Shown here piece after piece: positions 19,434-27,783 of a DNA stretch of 64,000 nucleotides (position 1 is the stretch's first letter; every line of letters starts with the position of its first letter). The DNA is from Glaciimonas immobilis (GTDB lineage Bacteria; Pseudomonadota; Gammaproteobacteria; Burkholderiales; Burkholderiaceae_D). A program made the position numbers and the translations under genes. The stretch is from contig NZ_JAAOZT010000007.1 in NCBI RefSeq assembly GCF_011947285.1, positions 62,001-126,000 of the forward strand, given 5' to 3'. The notes under the pieces were generated by a model. The model did no database searches and was not told the DNA's origin. It worked only from the letters and a program-made list of their open reading frames with translations.

Positions 19434-19961
19434 TTATGGTTGCAATAAGGATAAGTCTTTGCGCAATTCGTCAAACTTTATGCTGCCAAGATAGGTCTTT
19501 TTGACTTGGCCGTCTGTGCCTATGAGGACAGTGAAAGGCAGCCCTCCCGCGCCGTTACCAAACTGCGCGAGTAGCGACGTGCCATCTGTCCCTGCCACGT
19601 AGAGGGGATAGGTAATCTTGTATTTTTCAGCAAACTTCGCGATAGCATCTTGCGAATCAATGCCTACGCCGATGATATGAATATCTTTTTTGATCAGTTC
19701 CGAGCGCAAAGCGTTTAATTCCGGCATCTCTTCAACGCACGGCCCACACCACGTTGCCCAGAAATTAACGATCAGCGGCTTGCCTCTCCAGTGGGAAATA
19801 TCTTCGGGTTTTCCGGTCGCTTCGACCATCTGCCGTGCAAACAAATTGGCAACGGCTGGTGTTTTGGGGGCGGAGGGGGTTAGTCGCTGAAGATTAAAAT
19901 AGACGCCAATCACGCAAAATAAGATCGCAATCGGCACATATATGAATAATTTGTTTTTCAT
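19434..19961 (-). CDS. TlpA-like membrane-anchored thioredoxin
   Basis: The 175-residue protein has an N-terminal anchor or uncleaved signal (MKNKLFIYVPIAILFCVIGVYF) and a periplasmic TlpA/ResA-like thioredoxin domain. The redox motif WATWCGPCVEEMPEL is at about residues 69-83. GAGGLPFTVLIGTDGQV carries the cis-proline. It probably reduces disulfides of exported proteins, for example apocytochromes. It lies 45 bp after the nucleotidyltransferase-like gene and 142 bp before aroQ in the same direction. Confidence 0.9.
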   Translation of the reverse strand: MKNKLFIYVPIAILFCVIGVYFNLQRLTPSAPKTPAVANLFARQMVEATGKPEDISHWRGKPLIVNFWATWCGPCVEEMPELNALRSELIKKDIHIIGVGIDSQDAIAKFAEKYKITYPLYVAGTDGTSLLAQFGNGAGGLPFTVLIGTDGQVKKTYLGSIKFDELRKDLSLLQP

Positions 19962-20006
19962 TCGTTAATTTGTTCTGCTTTTAATATTAATATCATTTGT
20001 TGTTAA

Positions 20007-20675
20007 TTATGTAACTCGTATTGTTGCAACATTTTGCGATTCCTCAATCAGCAGCTGCACAGCGGCCAGATCCAGGCGCTCGCTCCCGTCAAAATGCAAT
20101 TTGCTTGGTTTGATACTAACTCGTAAGCCGGCAATTTCATATAGGATCAGATGTATACCTTCATTTTTATAAATGTAATGAAGGATTTCTAAAGGTTCAG
20201 ACCCGGAGCGACCGCGAGACCGCTTTTCCGAACGATTAGCGCTTTCACTTTCGGTAACGGAGAACGGAACATTCTTATTGAGCAAGAATATTTCGACATC
20301 CTTGGGACTATCTATAAATAATTGCAGATGAATCTCGCTGTGTTCGCCCGCCGTGCCGTTAGCGACAGCACCGGTTAAATAGGGACGGAACATTGTCAAC
20401 TCCTCCATCATCTCAGTGGCAATCTTGCGCAGGTGAATCAGCCGCGCAGGTTGCGTGTCGGCAAAGAATAATGCATTGTATCTGCGGACTTCTGTCAACA
20501 GCTGGTCATTGGTTGGCATAAAATCACTGCTTTTACGACCCTCGCCGAGAATTTTTTGTGCAGCTTTTCTTTTTGCCGATCCGTAATCAGCACCGTCCTC
20601 GGCAATCATGCGTGCCGCGGCAGCTGCGATCTCCGACCGCAACTGATCGACTAAAGGGAGAGGTTTGTTAGGCAT
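20007..20675 (-). CDS. Conserved protein with degenerate nucleotidyltransferase-like motif
   Basis: This protein of about 222 residues is conserved near mpl in Burkholderiales as far as I recall, with unknown function. Its middle carries LTGAVANGTAGEHSEIHLQLFIDSPKDVEIFLL (about residues 110-140 of the longer frame). This resembles the polymerase-beta nucleotidyltransferase motif G[SA]xxxGTx...SDxDL, but the catalytic aspartates are replaced (S-E-I-H-L), suggesting loss of activity. A Ser/Arg/Glu-rich insert follows (SESANRSEKRSRGRSGSEPLE). I chose ATG 20675; an in-frame ATG at 20717 adds 14 residues, and neither has a clear ribosome site. It is divergent from mpl. Confidence 0.7.
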   Translation of the reverse strand: MPNKPLPLVDQLRSEIAAAAARMIAEDGADYGSAKRKAAQKILGEGRKSSDFMPTNDQLLTEVRRYNALFFADTQPARLIHLRKIATEMMEELTMFRPYLTGAVANGTAGEHSEIHLQLFIDSPKDVEIFLLNKNVPFSVTESESANRSEKRSRGRSGSEPLEILHYIYKNEGIHLILYEIAGLRVSIKPSKLHFDGSERLDLAAVQLLIEESQNVATIRVT

Positions 20676-20954
20676 AATCGGTAACTTGAGGTGATTGATA
20701 AGGTGGCGTAAGGCCATATAACTTTATCTGATTCAGGATGCTACGTGACGAGACCTCATCGTGTACCTATTACACAGGGTAAGTACCAGCAGCGGTAAAG
20801 CAAAAAGCCACCAAAAGCCGGATATGGCCGCGCATTCGATGGAAATGGTGTCGCCAAACGCTTTATCGCGAATCTATTTCCGGACCATTTTGCAGCGGCA
20901 AAGAGCATCAATAAACCTAATCCTAATCGCAAATGCATAAATACGCTGCCAACT

Positions 20955-20985
20955 TTGACGTTGATGCGAGCGCGTCAGGTAAAAT
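20955..20985 (+). promoter_or_regulatory. Candidate promoter for mpl
   Basis: TTGACG (20955-20960) and TAAAAT (20980-20985) with a 19-bp spacer lie 37 bp before the mpl start codon. Both hexamers are 5/6 matches but the spacer is long. The rest of the roughly 350-bp divergent gap 20676-21022 contains only a 60-codon minus-strand frame that I do not trust. Confidence 0.4.
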
Positions 20986-21022
20986 TCATTAATCTTATTT
21001 TTACGAATGTTGACACTTTAGA

Positions 21023-22546
21023 ATGCACATCCACATCCTGGGTATTTGCGGCACCTTTATGGGCGGTTTGGCGGTCCTGGCAAAACAGGCCGGTCACCAG
21101 GTCACTGGTTGCGACGCTAATGTTTATCCTCCTATGAGTACGCAGCTGGAAGCGCAGGGGATAAGCCTGACTCAGGGCTTTGGCGCGGAACAAGTTGCAC
21201 TGGCTCCCGACTTGTTTGTCGTTGGCAACGTTGTCTCCCGGGGTAATCCGCTGATGGAAGAGATTTTGAATAAAGGTTTGGCTTACACCTCAGGGCCGCA
21301 ATGGATGGGCGAACATATACTGGCTGATAAATGGGTGCTGGCGGTGGCGGGCACGCACGGGAAAACCACTACGGCGGCGATGTTGACCTGGATTTTGGAG
21401 GATGCTGGCTACCATCCTGGGTTCCTGATTGGCGGCGTCCCAATGAATTTCGGTATTTCCGCCCGATTGGCGGACAGAGAAAGCCAAGCGTCCGCATCGC
21501 CTTTTTTCGTGATTGAGGCCGACGAATACGACACGGCGTTTTTTGATAAACGCAGCAAGTTCGTCCATTACCACGCTAAAACTGCGATCCTCAACAATCT
21601 GGAATACGATCACGCGGATATCTTCCCGGACCTAGGCGCCATTGAAACGCAGTTTCATCATCTGGTCCGCACGGTTCCGGGTATCGGCCGGTTAGTAGTG
21701 AATGCCCGCGAGCCAGCATTGCAGCGCGTGTTGGCACGCGGATGCTGGAGTGAAACGGAACTATTTGGACTCAATGCCGGGCCGTCCGCTCAAGCGGGTA
21801 CGCAGGTCACTGACCTTGCGGCAGATCAGCAGGGGTGGTCGTTGAAGACGCACGCTGATGGCAACTTCGCTGTTTTTTTTAATGGCGATAATCAAGGTAC
21901 CGTAAACTGGTCGCTGACCGGCGAGCATAATCGCATGAATGCCCTCGCCGCCATTGCAGCAGCGCGCCATGTCGGTGTGCCAGCGGCGCAGGCGGTCGCT
22001 TCACTCGCGAGGTTTGAAAACGTTAAGCGCAGGATGGAACTGCGCGGCACGGTTAACCAGATTTCAGTTTATGACGATTTCGCGCATCACCCCACCGCTA
22101 TCGCGACCACGATTGCAGGTGTGCGCAGAAAAATTGATAACGCGAAGATTGGTACCGAGAAGACCGGCCCTGCACGGATTCTGGCGGTATTGGAACCCCG
22201 GTCCAATACAATGAAACTGGGTGCCATGAAAGACGCATTGCCCGACAGCCTGAACGAGGCCGATTTGGTTTTCGGCTACGGCAACAAAGGCGGTCAAGAA
22301 GCGCTCGGTTGGGATTTAAGCGAGGCTTTGTCGCCGTTGGGCGACCGCGCCGCCGCTTTCGACGGACTTGATCAACTGGTACACGCTGTAGTTCAGGCGG
22401 CGCAGTCGGGCGATCAGATATTGGTGATGAGCAATGGCGGTTTCGGCGGTGTGCATCAAAAGCTACTGGATGCTTTGTCGCTGCGTTTCGTCGACGCGTT
22501 GCCGGGCGCTACGCCGACGCTGAGGGCAGGGCCGGCGAGATTATGA
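21023..22546 (+). CDS. mpl: UDP-MurNAc:tripeptide ligase (murein peptide ligase)
   Basis: Mpl joins the recycled tripeptide L-Ala-D-Glu-meso-DAP to UDP-MurNAc, returning cell-wall fragments to synthesis. The 507-residue Mur-ligase protein starts MHIHILGICGTFMGGLAVLAKQAGH and has the ATP loop AGTHGKTTTAAMLTWIL (about residues 110-126), EADEYDTAFFDKRSKFVHY, GEHNRMNALAAIAAAR and YDDFAHHPTAI. The C-terminal domain ends near the stop, which overlaps the next gene by 4 bp (ATGA), showing translational coupling. Confidence 0.97.
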   Translation: MHIHILGICGTFMGGLAVLAKQAGHQVTGCDANVYPPMSTQLEAQGISLTQGFGAEQVALAPDLFVVGNVVSRGNPLMEEILNKGLAYTSGPQWMGEHILADKWVLAVAGTHGKTTTAAMLTWILEDAGYHPGFLIGGVPMNFGISARLADRESQASASPFFVIEADEYDTAFFDKRSKFVHYHAKTAILNNLEYDHADIFPDLGAIETQFHHLVRTVPGIGRLVVNAREPALQRVLARGCWSETELFGLNAGPSAQAGTQVTDLAADQQGWSLKTHADGNFAVFFNGDNQGTVNWSLTGEHNRMNALAAIAAARHVGVPAAQAVASLARFENVKRRMELRGTVNQISVYDDFAHHPTAIATTIAGVRRKIDNAKIGTEKTGPARILAVLEPRSNTMKLGAMKDALPDSLNEADLVFGYGNKGGQEALGWDLSEALSPLGDRAAAFDGLDQLVHAVVQAAQSGDQILVMSNGGFGGVHQKLLDALSLRFVDALPGATPTLRAGPARL

Positions 22547-23136
22547 TTCTTTATTTGCACGGCTTTCGATCATCGCCGCTGTCATGCAAAGCGCTGCTGG
22601 TCGGCCAGCGACTAGCAGCTTTGGGTTTGGGGAGCACATATGTTTGCCCACAACTACCAGCATCGCCACGTCAGGCAATGGAACTCGTGCAAACTTTTAT
22701 TGCGGGTGTCGCGCCCTCCGACTTGACGGTTATCGGTTCGTCGCTTGGAGGCTTCTATGCCACCTGGCTTGCCGAAAAAACCGGATGTCGGGCGGTATTG
22801 CTCAATCCAGCGGTCAAGCCGCCGCGTGATCTGGAAAAATATGTGGGTCTGCATACGCAATATCACTCCGACGCGCCATTTGAGTTTAAGCGCGCGTATA
22901 TTGCGGAGCTGGAAGCGCTGACGGTTGATAAGATAAGCGCTCCGCAACGTTATTTTTTGATTGCGGCAACGGGCGATGAGATACTCGACTGGCGTGAAAT
23001 GGTGGCGCACTATCCGTTAGCTAAACAATTGGTCATAGAGGGCAGCGATCACGGCATTAGTAACTTTGATGACTATGTTGACGCTGTCCTGACTTTTTGC
23101 AGGGTAAAAGTCGGCATACGTCAGCGTGGGCACTGA
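22543..23136 (+). CDS. YqiA-like alpha/beta-hydrolase (esterase)
   Basis: The 197-residue protein matches the YqiA/YcfP family: MILYLHGFRSSPLSCKA at the N-terminus, nucleophile motif IGSSLGGFYATWLAE (serine about residue 66), LLNPAVKPPRDLEKYVG, then an acid in TGDEILDW and the catalytic His in EGSDHGISNFDDY (about 173-185). E. coli YqiA is an esterase on acyl-CoA and short esters; the natural substrate is unclear. The ATG overlaps the mpl stop by 4 bp, and its own stop overlaps the ubiC ATG by one base. Confidence 0.92.
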   Translation: MILYLHGFRSSPLSCKALLVGQRLAALGLGSTYVCPQLPASPRQAMELVQTFIAGVAPSDLTVIGSSLGGFYATWLAEKTGCRAVLLNPAVKPPRDLEKYVGLHTQYHSDAPFEFKRAYIAELEALTVDKISAPQRYFLIAATGDEILDWREMVAHYPLAKQLVIEGSDHGISNFDDYVDAVLTFCRVKVGIRQRGH

Positions 23137-23702
23137 TGGCGCGTTCTGCTATGTTTGCCAAATGGCATGATCATCCGAACGGCGTCCATCCATCTGCTGG
23201 AATGCGCGGCTGGCTAACTGATCGTGCCTCATTGACCTATAAGTTAATAGCACATAGCACGCAGTTTCGCGTGCAGCGGTTGCACCAGCACCGTGCCCTC
23301 TGTCTGGCTGATGAGCATACAGCGATTTTATTGCCTGATAGAAAAAAAGTGCAGGAACGAGACGTTTTGCTATTTTGCGATGGACGTCCCATGGTCTTGG
23401 GTCATACTGTTCTATCGTTGGCTTCGACCACGTCTGAATGGCCTTTTTTTGGGAGTCTGGGCGAGCGCTCGTTGGGGACCACATTATTTGGTGATCCGCT
23501 GGTTGCGCGCGGGAAACTGCAGTACGCCCGCTTGTATCAAGATCACCCATTAGTGCGACGGATGTGTGTGGCGACCGGCGTCAGCAAATTTCCCATGCCA
23601 TTGTTTGCGCGACGTTCGACCTTTCGGCGCAAAGGTGGTGTGATGCTGGTCACAGAAGTATTTTTTCCGGATATTGAATTATTGAAACGATCATTGAAAT
23701 AA
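23136..23702 (+). CDS. ubiC: Chorismate-pyruvate lyase
   Basis: UbiC splits chorismate into 4-hydroxybenzoate and pyruvate, the first committed step to ubiquinone. The roughly 188-residue protein has MRGWLTDRASLTYKL, ERDVLLFCDGRPMVLGHTVL (catalytic-site Arg/Glu region), FFGSLGERSLGTTLFGDP and ARRSTFRRKGGVMLVTEVFFP, as in the family. ATG 23136 is chosen because it forms the TGATG junction with the esterase stop; an upstream in-frame start at 23097 would overlap by 40 bp. A repeat element begins 20 bp after the stop. Confidence 0.92.
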   Translation: MARSAMFAKWHDHPNGVHPSAGMRGWLTDRASLTYKLIAHSTQFRVQRLHQHRALCLADEHTAILLPDRKKVQERDVLLFCDGRPMVLGHTVLSLASTTSEWPFFGSLGERSLGTTLFGDPLVARGKLQYARLYQDHPLVRRMCVATGVSKFPMPLFARRSTFRRKGGVMLVTEVFFPDIELLKRSLK

Positions 23703-23722
23703 ACCAGTCCAAAAGCGATGCA

Positions 23723-23848
23723 GGACTTAGGTAAAGTCATCCCATTCTCGGGTTTGCTAACCCTGCCGACGAAGACAGTATACTAATACCGGGCCATCTT
23801 GGACGTAGCGAAAGCGCAATGCCGATGGGGTGGTTTTGCTTAAGTCCT
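23723..23848. repeat. Dispersed intergenic element, copy A
   Basis: This 126-bp stretch is bounded by perfect inverted ends AGGACTTA (23723-23730) and TAAGTCCT (23841-23848). Its interior segment at 23763-23790 matches 33963-33990 at 21 of 28 positions, at nearly the same distance from the left end. It lies 20 bp after the ubiC stop, in the 220-bp gap before the RNB gene. There is no coding capacity, so it looks like a MITE- or REP-like mobile repeat. Confidence 0.6.
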
Positions 23849-23922
23849 AAAATTGTTAATGCAGGCGGTAATTTTTAAGTAGTCATCACCGCAATACTCA
23901 GAATCTATAAGTAAAGTAATCA

Positions 23923-26133
23923 ATGAATCTATTTTTTGAAGAATCCGGGGACTTTAAAGCAGGGTCTGTTTTGTCGCAACAAGGCGAGGCGTATCAGGTT
24001 GAATTACCAACAGGGAAACGCAGCAAGATCAAAGCCAAGGACGTGTTGATACAGTACACCGCGCCAACCCCGCAAGATTTATTGGATGATGCGCATAAAA
24101 TCGCCGCCGAAGTGGACGTCGAATTTCTATGGGAAGTAGCAGGTCAGGAAGAGTTCGGCTTTGCCGAGCTCGGCGTTGAGTATTTTGGCCACGCCCCCAT
24201 TCCTGCCGAAGCTGCCGGCTTGTTGATGTGTCTGCATTCGGCGCCCATTTATTTCTATAAAAAAGGTCGGGGACGGTACAAGGCCGCGCCCGAAATATCG
24301 CTGAGGGCGGCGCAGGCCGGTCTTGAAAAGAAGCGGTTGTTAGCGGTGGTTCAGGCGCAATACGTTGCGCAACTGGTCGCTAATGTGTTGCCCGAGATCA
24401 TGAAGCCCATGGCTTTACAACTCCTTTATAAGCCGGACAAAAACAGCATTGAGTACAAGGCGCTAGACGCGGCTTGCCAAACGTTGCAGACCACTCCGGC
24501 GCGTTTGATGCTGGCCGTCGGTGGCATCGCGTCGCCTAAGGATCTGCATTTCTCCAAATTTTTGTTTGAGTTTTTTCCAAAAGGTGTCGGCTTTCCGGCA
24601 ATCACCATCCCGAGCGTGGCTGCGTTGCCACTGGCCGATGTGCGGGCGTTTTCGATTGATGATGTCACGACCACAGAAATCGATGATGCGCTGTCAGTGA
24701 CGACGTTGCCGGACGGTAATCTACGTATCGGTATCCATATCGCAGCGCCTGGTCTGGCGGTCAAACGTGATGACGCAATCGATGCAATTGCGCGTCATCG
24801 CATGTCTACGGTGTATATGCCAGGCGATAAAATCACGATGCTGCCGGACGCGCTGGTGGAGGCTTTCTCTCTGGACGAGGGCAAAAATTGTCCTGCATTG
24901 TCGTTATATGCCACGCTAGACCCGCTCGACTGGCGCTTGATCAGCACCGAAACCAAAGCCGAATTGGTGCCGATTTCTGCTAATCTGCGCCACAATACGC
25001 TCGATATGCTGGTCACGGAAGAACATCTGACAAGCGGTGACGGCGAATATCCGCATAAAGCAGATATCGCGGTCTTGTGGCAATGGATATCGGTGCTGGA
25101 AAAAGGCCGGATGGCCAAGCGTGAAAGCTTTGGTTTGCGTCCCGAACAAAATAATCGCGTGGATTTTAACTTCTACGTGGAAAACGATATTGTCACTATC
25201 GCCCGTCGTAAACGCGGTGCGCCGCTCGATAAAATCGTCGCCGAGCTAATGATTTTTGCTAATAGTACGTGGGGCAAGCTGATGAATGACCACGGCGTAC
25301 CCGGCATTTATCGTGCGCAAGGTGGCGGCAGCGGAGGCTGGGCGACTAAAATGCAAGTGCGCATGGTGACGCATGCCGCACCCCATCAAGGTCTTGGGGT
25401 TGATCAATATGCATGGAGCACCTCACCGTTGCGTCGTTATACGGACTTGGTAAATCAATGGCAGATTTTGGCATGTGTAGAGGGCGGCGTCGCGGCACCG
25501 CTGGTGGCACCGTTTAAGCAGCGCGATGCAGACTTGTTCGCGATTGTTTCCGCTTTTGATGCGATTTATGCGGGATATGGCGATTTTCAGTCAACAATGG
25601 AGCGCTATTGGTGTCTTCGCTGGTTAGGCCAGGAGCAAACAAAACAAGTGGAAGCAGTGGTTCTCAAGGATGAGATATTGCGCCTCACCGAGATACCGTT
25701 GGTTATCAAACTACCTGGCATGCAGCAAGTTGCCCGTGGCGCCTCGGTCAAACTTGATTTAATTCGCTGGGACGAAGTCGACCTGAGTCTCGAAGTACGG
25801 TTGCTGGAGGTATTGACGCCGCCAGCGACAGAAGGTGAGCAGATTGACGCCACAGGCGATGACGAGGTCTCAGAGGAGCTTGATGCGGCAATGGACCTTT
25901 CGCATGAAGCCGATGTTACCCAAGTGGCGGACCCGGGGCGTGGTGCTGCCCATGGATTCGATGCACTCGATAATGTCAGCGGCGCAGTGATGGAGGCCAG
26001 CATTGGCGCAATCAGCTCCGACCTTGGTGCAATCTGTGGCACTGATGGGGTATCTCACACCGGCGCAAGTGTTGAGGAGGGCAACGGTATCGGCGATAGC
26101 CTGGATAGCGCTGCAATTAATATCAATCTATAA
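23923..26133 (+). CDS. RNB-domain ribonuclease (RNase II/R family)
   Basis: The 736-residue protein is a processive 3'-5' exoribonuclease of the RNB superfamily. The catalytic motif DDVTTTEIDDALSVTTLPDGNL begins near residue 243 and contains the metal-binding aspartates. MSTVYMPGDKITMLPDALVEAFSLDEG and APHQGLGVDQYAWSTSPLRRYTDLVNQWQ follow, with the RNA-binding Arg residues. The N-terminal part lacks a clear cold-shock domain, and the last ~100 residues are an acidic, Gly/Ala/Asp-rich tail, unlike E. coli RNase II. It is followed 26 bp later by the TonB-like gene, an order common in Burkholderiales. Confidence 0.9.
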   Translation: MNLFFEESGDFKAGSVLSQQGEAYQVELPTGKRSKIKAKDVLIQYTAPTPQDLLDDAHKIAAEVDVEFLWEVAGQEEFGFAELGVEYFGHAPIPAEAAGLLMCLHSAPIYFYKKGRGRYKAAPEISLRAAQAGLEKKRLLAVVQAQYVAQLVANVLPEIMKPMALQLLYKPDKNSIEYKALDAACQTLQTTPARLMLAVGGIASPKDLHFSKFLFEFFPKGVGFPAITIPSVAALPLADVRAFSIDDVTTTEIDDALSVTTLPDGNLRIGIHIAAPGLAVKRDDAIDAIARHRMSTVYMPGDKITMLPDALVEAFSLDEGKNCPALSLYATLDPLDWRLISTETKAELVPISANLRHNTLDMLVTEEHLTSGDGEYPHKADIAVLWQWISVLEKGRMAKRESFGLRPEQNNRVDFNFYVENDIVTIARRKRGAPLDKIVAELMIFANSTWGKLMNDHGVPGIYRAQGGGSGGWATKMQVRMVTHAAPHQGLGVDQYAWSTSPLRRYTDLVNQWQILACVEGGVAAPLVAPFKQRDADLFAIVSAFDAIYAGYGDFQSTMERYWCLRWLGQEQTKQVEAVVLKDEILRLTEIPLVIKLPGMQQVARGASVKLDLIRWDEVDLSLEVRLLEVLTPPATEGEQIDATGDDEVSEELDAAMDLSHEADVTQVADPGRGAAHGFDALDNVSGAVMEASIGAISSDLGAICGTDGVSHTGASVEEGNGIGDSLDSAAININL

Positions 26134-26159
26134 GTGCTGGCGACGATGGGCGAGTCTAA

Positions 26160-27065
26160 TTGCGTGTGAAATCATTTACTCAAAATCGCATGTTAACTAT
26201 TGCGCTGAGCATTTCGCTATTAATCCATGGCACATTGCTGGCAGTACGCTTTACGTTGCCCGATCCGGTCCGGCGCAAGCCGACCGATCCGACGCTGGAA
26301 GTCATTCTGGTCAATGCCCGGCATCAAAGCGAGCCGTTAAAGGCTGAGGCGCTGGCACAGGTCAATTTGGACGGCGGCGGCAATGCTGACGCAGGCCGTG
26401 CCAGGTCGCCGTTGCCGGATATGCATAAGACTCTGGACGGGGACAGTCTCAACACGGCGCAGAAACGAATCGCAGAATTGGAAAAAAAGCAGCAACAGAT
26501 GCTCTCGCAAATGCAAAAAAAAGCGATGTTTGCGGTGCCGCAGGCTAAGCCTCTGGATCAGTGGAAGGATGCGTTAGCGCCAACAGAAGGCAACGATCTC
26601 ACCCCGGAAGCCCGCGCTTTACGACGGGAAGAAGCAGAAATCGCGAAAAATATTGAAGACTATAATCGACGACCCAAGAAGACTCAGATCACACCGAGCA
26701 CGCGCGGTGTGCGATATGCGCGGTATTACAAGGCCTTTGCTGATAAAGTTGAACGCTTGGGTACGCTGAATTTCCCGCATAAAAATGGGAGTAAGCTGTA
26801 CGGAAAATTAGTCGTATCCGTCCCGATATTTCAGGATGGCACCATCTATAAAAAAGACGGGGGTTTGCAAGTTGAGCGAAGTTCAAACATCGCAGGCCTG
26901 GATGCCGCCGCGTTAAAAATCGTAGAAAACGCAGCCCCTTTTAGCCGTTTTCCTCACAACATGCGCTCCGGCGGCCCAGACGAAGTATGGGAAGTCATTG
27001 TGACGCTAGTTTTCTCTCACGACGGGCAAGTCGAAACAGAATTACGCAGTGCGAGTAGTGATTGA
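26160..27065 (+). CDS. TonB-family energy-transducer-like protein
   Basis: The 301-residue protein has one N-terminal membrane helix (MLTIALSISLLIHGTLLAVRF, residues ~11-31) and a charged, coiled-coil-prone middle (RIAELEKKQQQMLSQMQKKA, about 101-120). The C-terminal TonB-like domain has NGSKLYGKLVVSVPIFQDGTI and AAALKIVENAAPFSRFPHNM. It may pass inner-membrane energy or mechanical coupling to the outer membrane; there is no ExbB/ExbD nearby, so the partner is unknown. The start is probably TTG at 26160, with GTG 26166 and ATG 26190 as alternatives. Confidence 0.82.
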   Translation: MRVKSFTQNRMLTIALSISLLIHGTLLAVRFTLPDPVRRKPTDPTLEVILVNARHQSEPLKAEALAQVNLDGGGNADAGRARSPLPDMHKTLDGDSLNTAQKRIAELEKKQQQMLSQMQKKAMFAVPQAKPLDQWKDALAPTEGNDLTPEARALRREEAEIAKNIEDYNRRPKKTQITPSTRGVRYARYYKAFADKVERLGTLNFPHKNGSKLYGKLVVSVPIFQDGTIYKKDGGLQVERSSNIAGLDAAALKIVENAAPFSRFPHNMRSGGPDEVWEVIVTLVFSHDGQVETELRSASSD

Positions 27066-27228
27066 TAACATAATGAAGGGACGAGCCTGTTATCAAAGAA
27101 TCTCCCTCAAATAACTACAAACCAGGTGCGCCTGACTATATAAATAGGTAGATGACGTCAGTTCCAACTAAATCAGCCACCATAAGCACTCATAGTTGCT
27201 GGGGGTTACCGTTGCAGGCGCAATTACC

Positions 27229-27306
27229 GTTGAAGTTGAAGTTGAAGTTGAAGTTGAAGTTGAAGTTGAAGTTGAAGTTGAAGTTGAAGTTGAAGTTGAA
27301 GTTGAA
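27229..27306. repeat. (GTTGAA)13 hexanucleotide array
   Basis: Thirteen perfect copies of GTTGAA run without interruption through 78 bp, in the 718-bp gap between the TonB-like gene and aroE. The perfect identity shows a young or slippage-prone array. It is out of any recognisable gene, although frames across it would spell Val-Glu or Lys-Leu dipeptides. Confidence 0.97.
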
Positions 27307-27478
27307 TTGGCAGTTGACCTACCCCGTCATAGGCGTTGCCGGTTATTTCGGCTGTCAGTCGGGAATTGTCGGAATACATGTTTGAGCGAAGCGAGTTGGT
27401 ATTTCGACCCGACTGATAGTCGAAATAATCGGGTACCCGCCAACGGCGGGCGACGTCTCTGCGGTCGCCTTTTGTTTG

Positions 27479-27512
27479 GTTACTTTATTTTGGCGAGACA
27501 AAATAAAGTAAC
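27479..27512. repeat. Perfect 13-bp hairpin
   Basis: GTTACTTTATTTT (27479-27491) and AAAATAAAGTAAC (27500-27512) are perfect inverse complements around the loop GGCGAGAC. It directly adjoins the first copy of the 41-bp duplicated module. It could act as a transcript end for the upstream gene but lacks a separate T run. Confidence 0.8.
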
Positions 27513-27551
27513 TGGCTGTCGGGCCACCCCCGACCAGCATCCACGGAGCAC
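27511..27551. repeat. 41-bp duplicated module, copy 1
   Basis: The segment beginning ACTGGCTGTCG and containing CCACCCCCGACCAGCATCC recurs at 27638-27678 with one mismatch (G/T). About 20 bp after its end, an 8-bp tandem array begins at 27571. Confidence 0.9.
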
Positions 27552-27570
27552 AAACCCTTCAAGTTAGCGA

Positions 27571-27626
27571 ACAACCGAACAACCGAACAACCGAACAACC
27601 AAACAACCAAACAACCAAACAACCAA
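27571..27626. repeat. Seven-copy 8-bp tandem array
   Basis: Three copies of ACAACCGA are followed by four copies of ACAACCAA, seven units in 56 bp. It follows copy 1 of the 41-bp module. Confidence 0.95.
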
Positions 27627-27637
27627 ACAATAAATTG

Positions 27638-27678
27638 ACTGGCTGTCGTGCCACCCCCGACCAGCATCCACGGAGCAC
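27638..27678. repeat. 41-bp duplicated module, copy 2
   Basis: This is the second copy of the module at 27511-27551, with 40 of 41 bases identical. It is again followed after about 19 bp by an 8-bp tandem array, but of different sequence. Confidence 0.9.
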
Positions 27679-27696
27679 CAACCGTTTAAATTACCG

Positions 27697-27728
27697 ACCA
27701 TTCGACCATTCGACCATTCAACCAATCG
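27697..27728. repeat. Four-unit 8-bp tandem array
   Basis: ACCATTCG appears twice, followed by ACCATTCA and ACCAATCG, an 8-bp period across 32 bp. It follows copy 2 of the 41-bp module. The remaining 55 bp before aroE is AT-rich and may hold its promoter. Confidence 0.85.
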
Positions 27729-27783
27729 ATCCAAAACAATACACCCAATTTTTCTAAATAAATATAACAAGATATCCGACCCC

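Noticed and set aside
20756-20938. 60-codon minus-strand frame upstream of the nucleotidyltransferase-like gene
   Set aside because: It has a hydrophobic start but no ribosome site, family resemblance or spacing logic; more likely chance in a divergent gap.
27152-27567. Frames across the GTTGAA array giving long Val-Glu or Lys-Leu repeats
   Set aside because: All frames of a hexanucleotide repeat without stops are open; flanking parts look random and no start has a ribosome site.
27571-27728. Possible CRISPR array
   Set aside because: Units are 8 bp with no spacers and no cas genes in the window.
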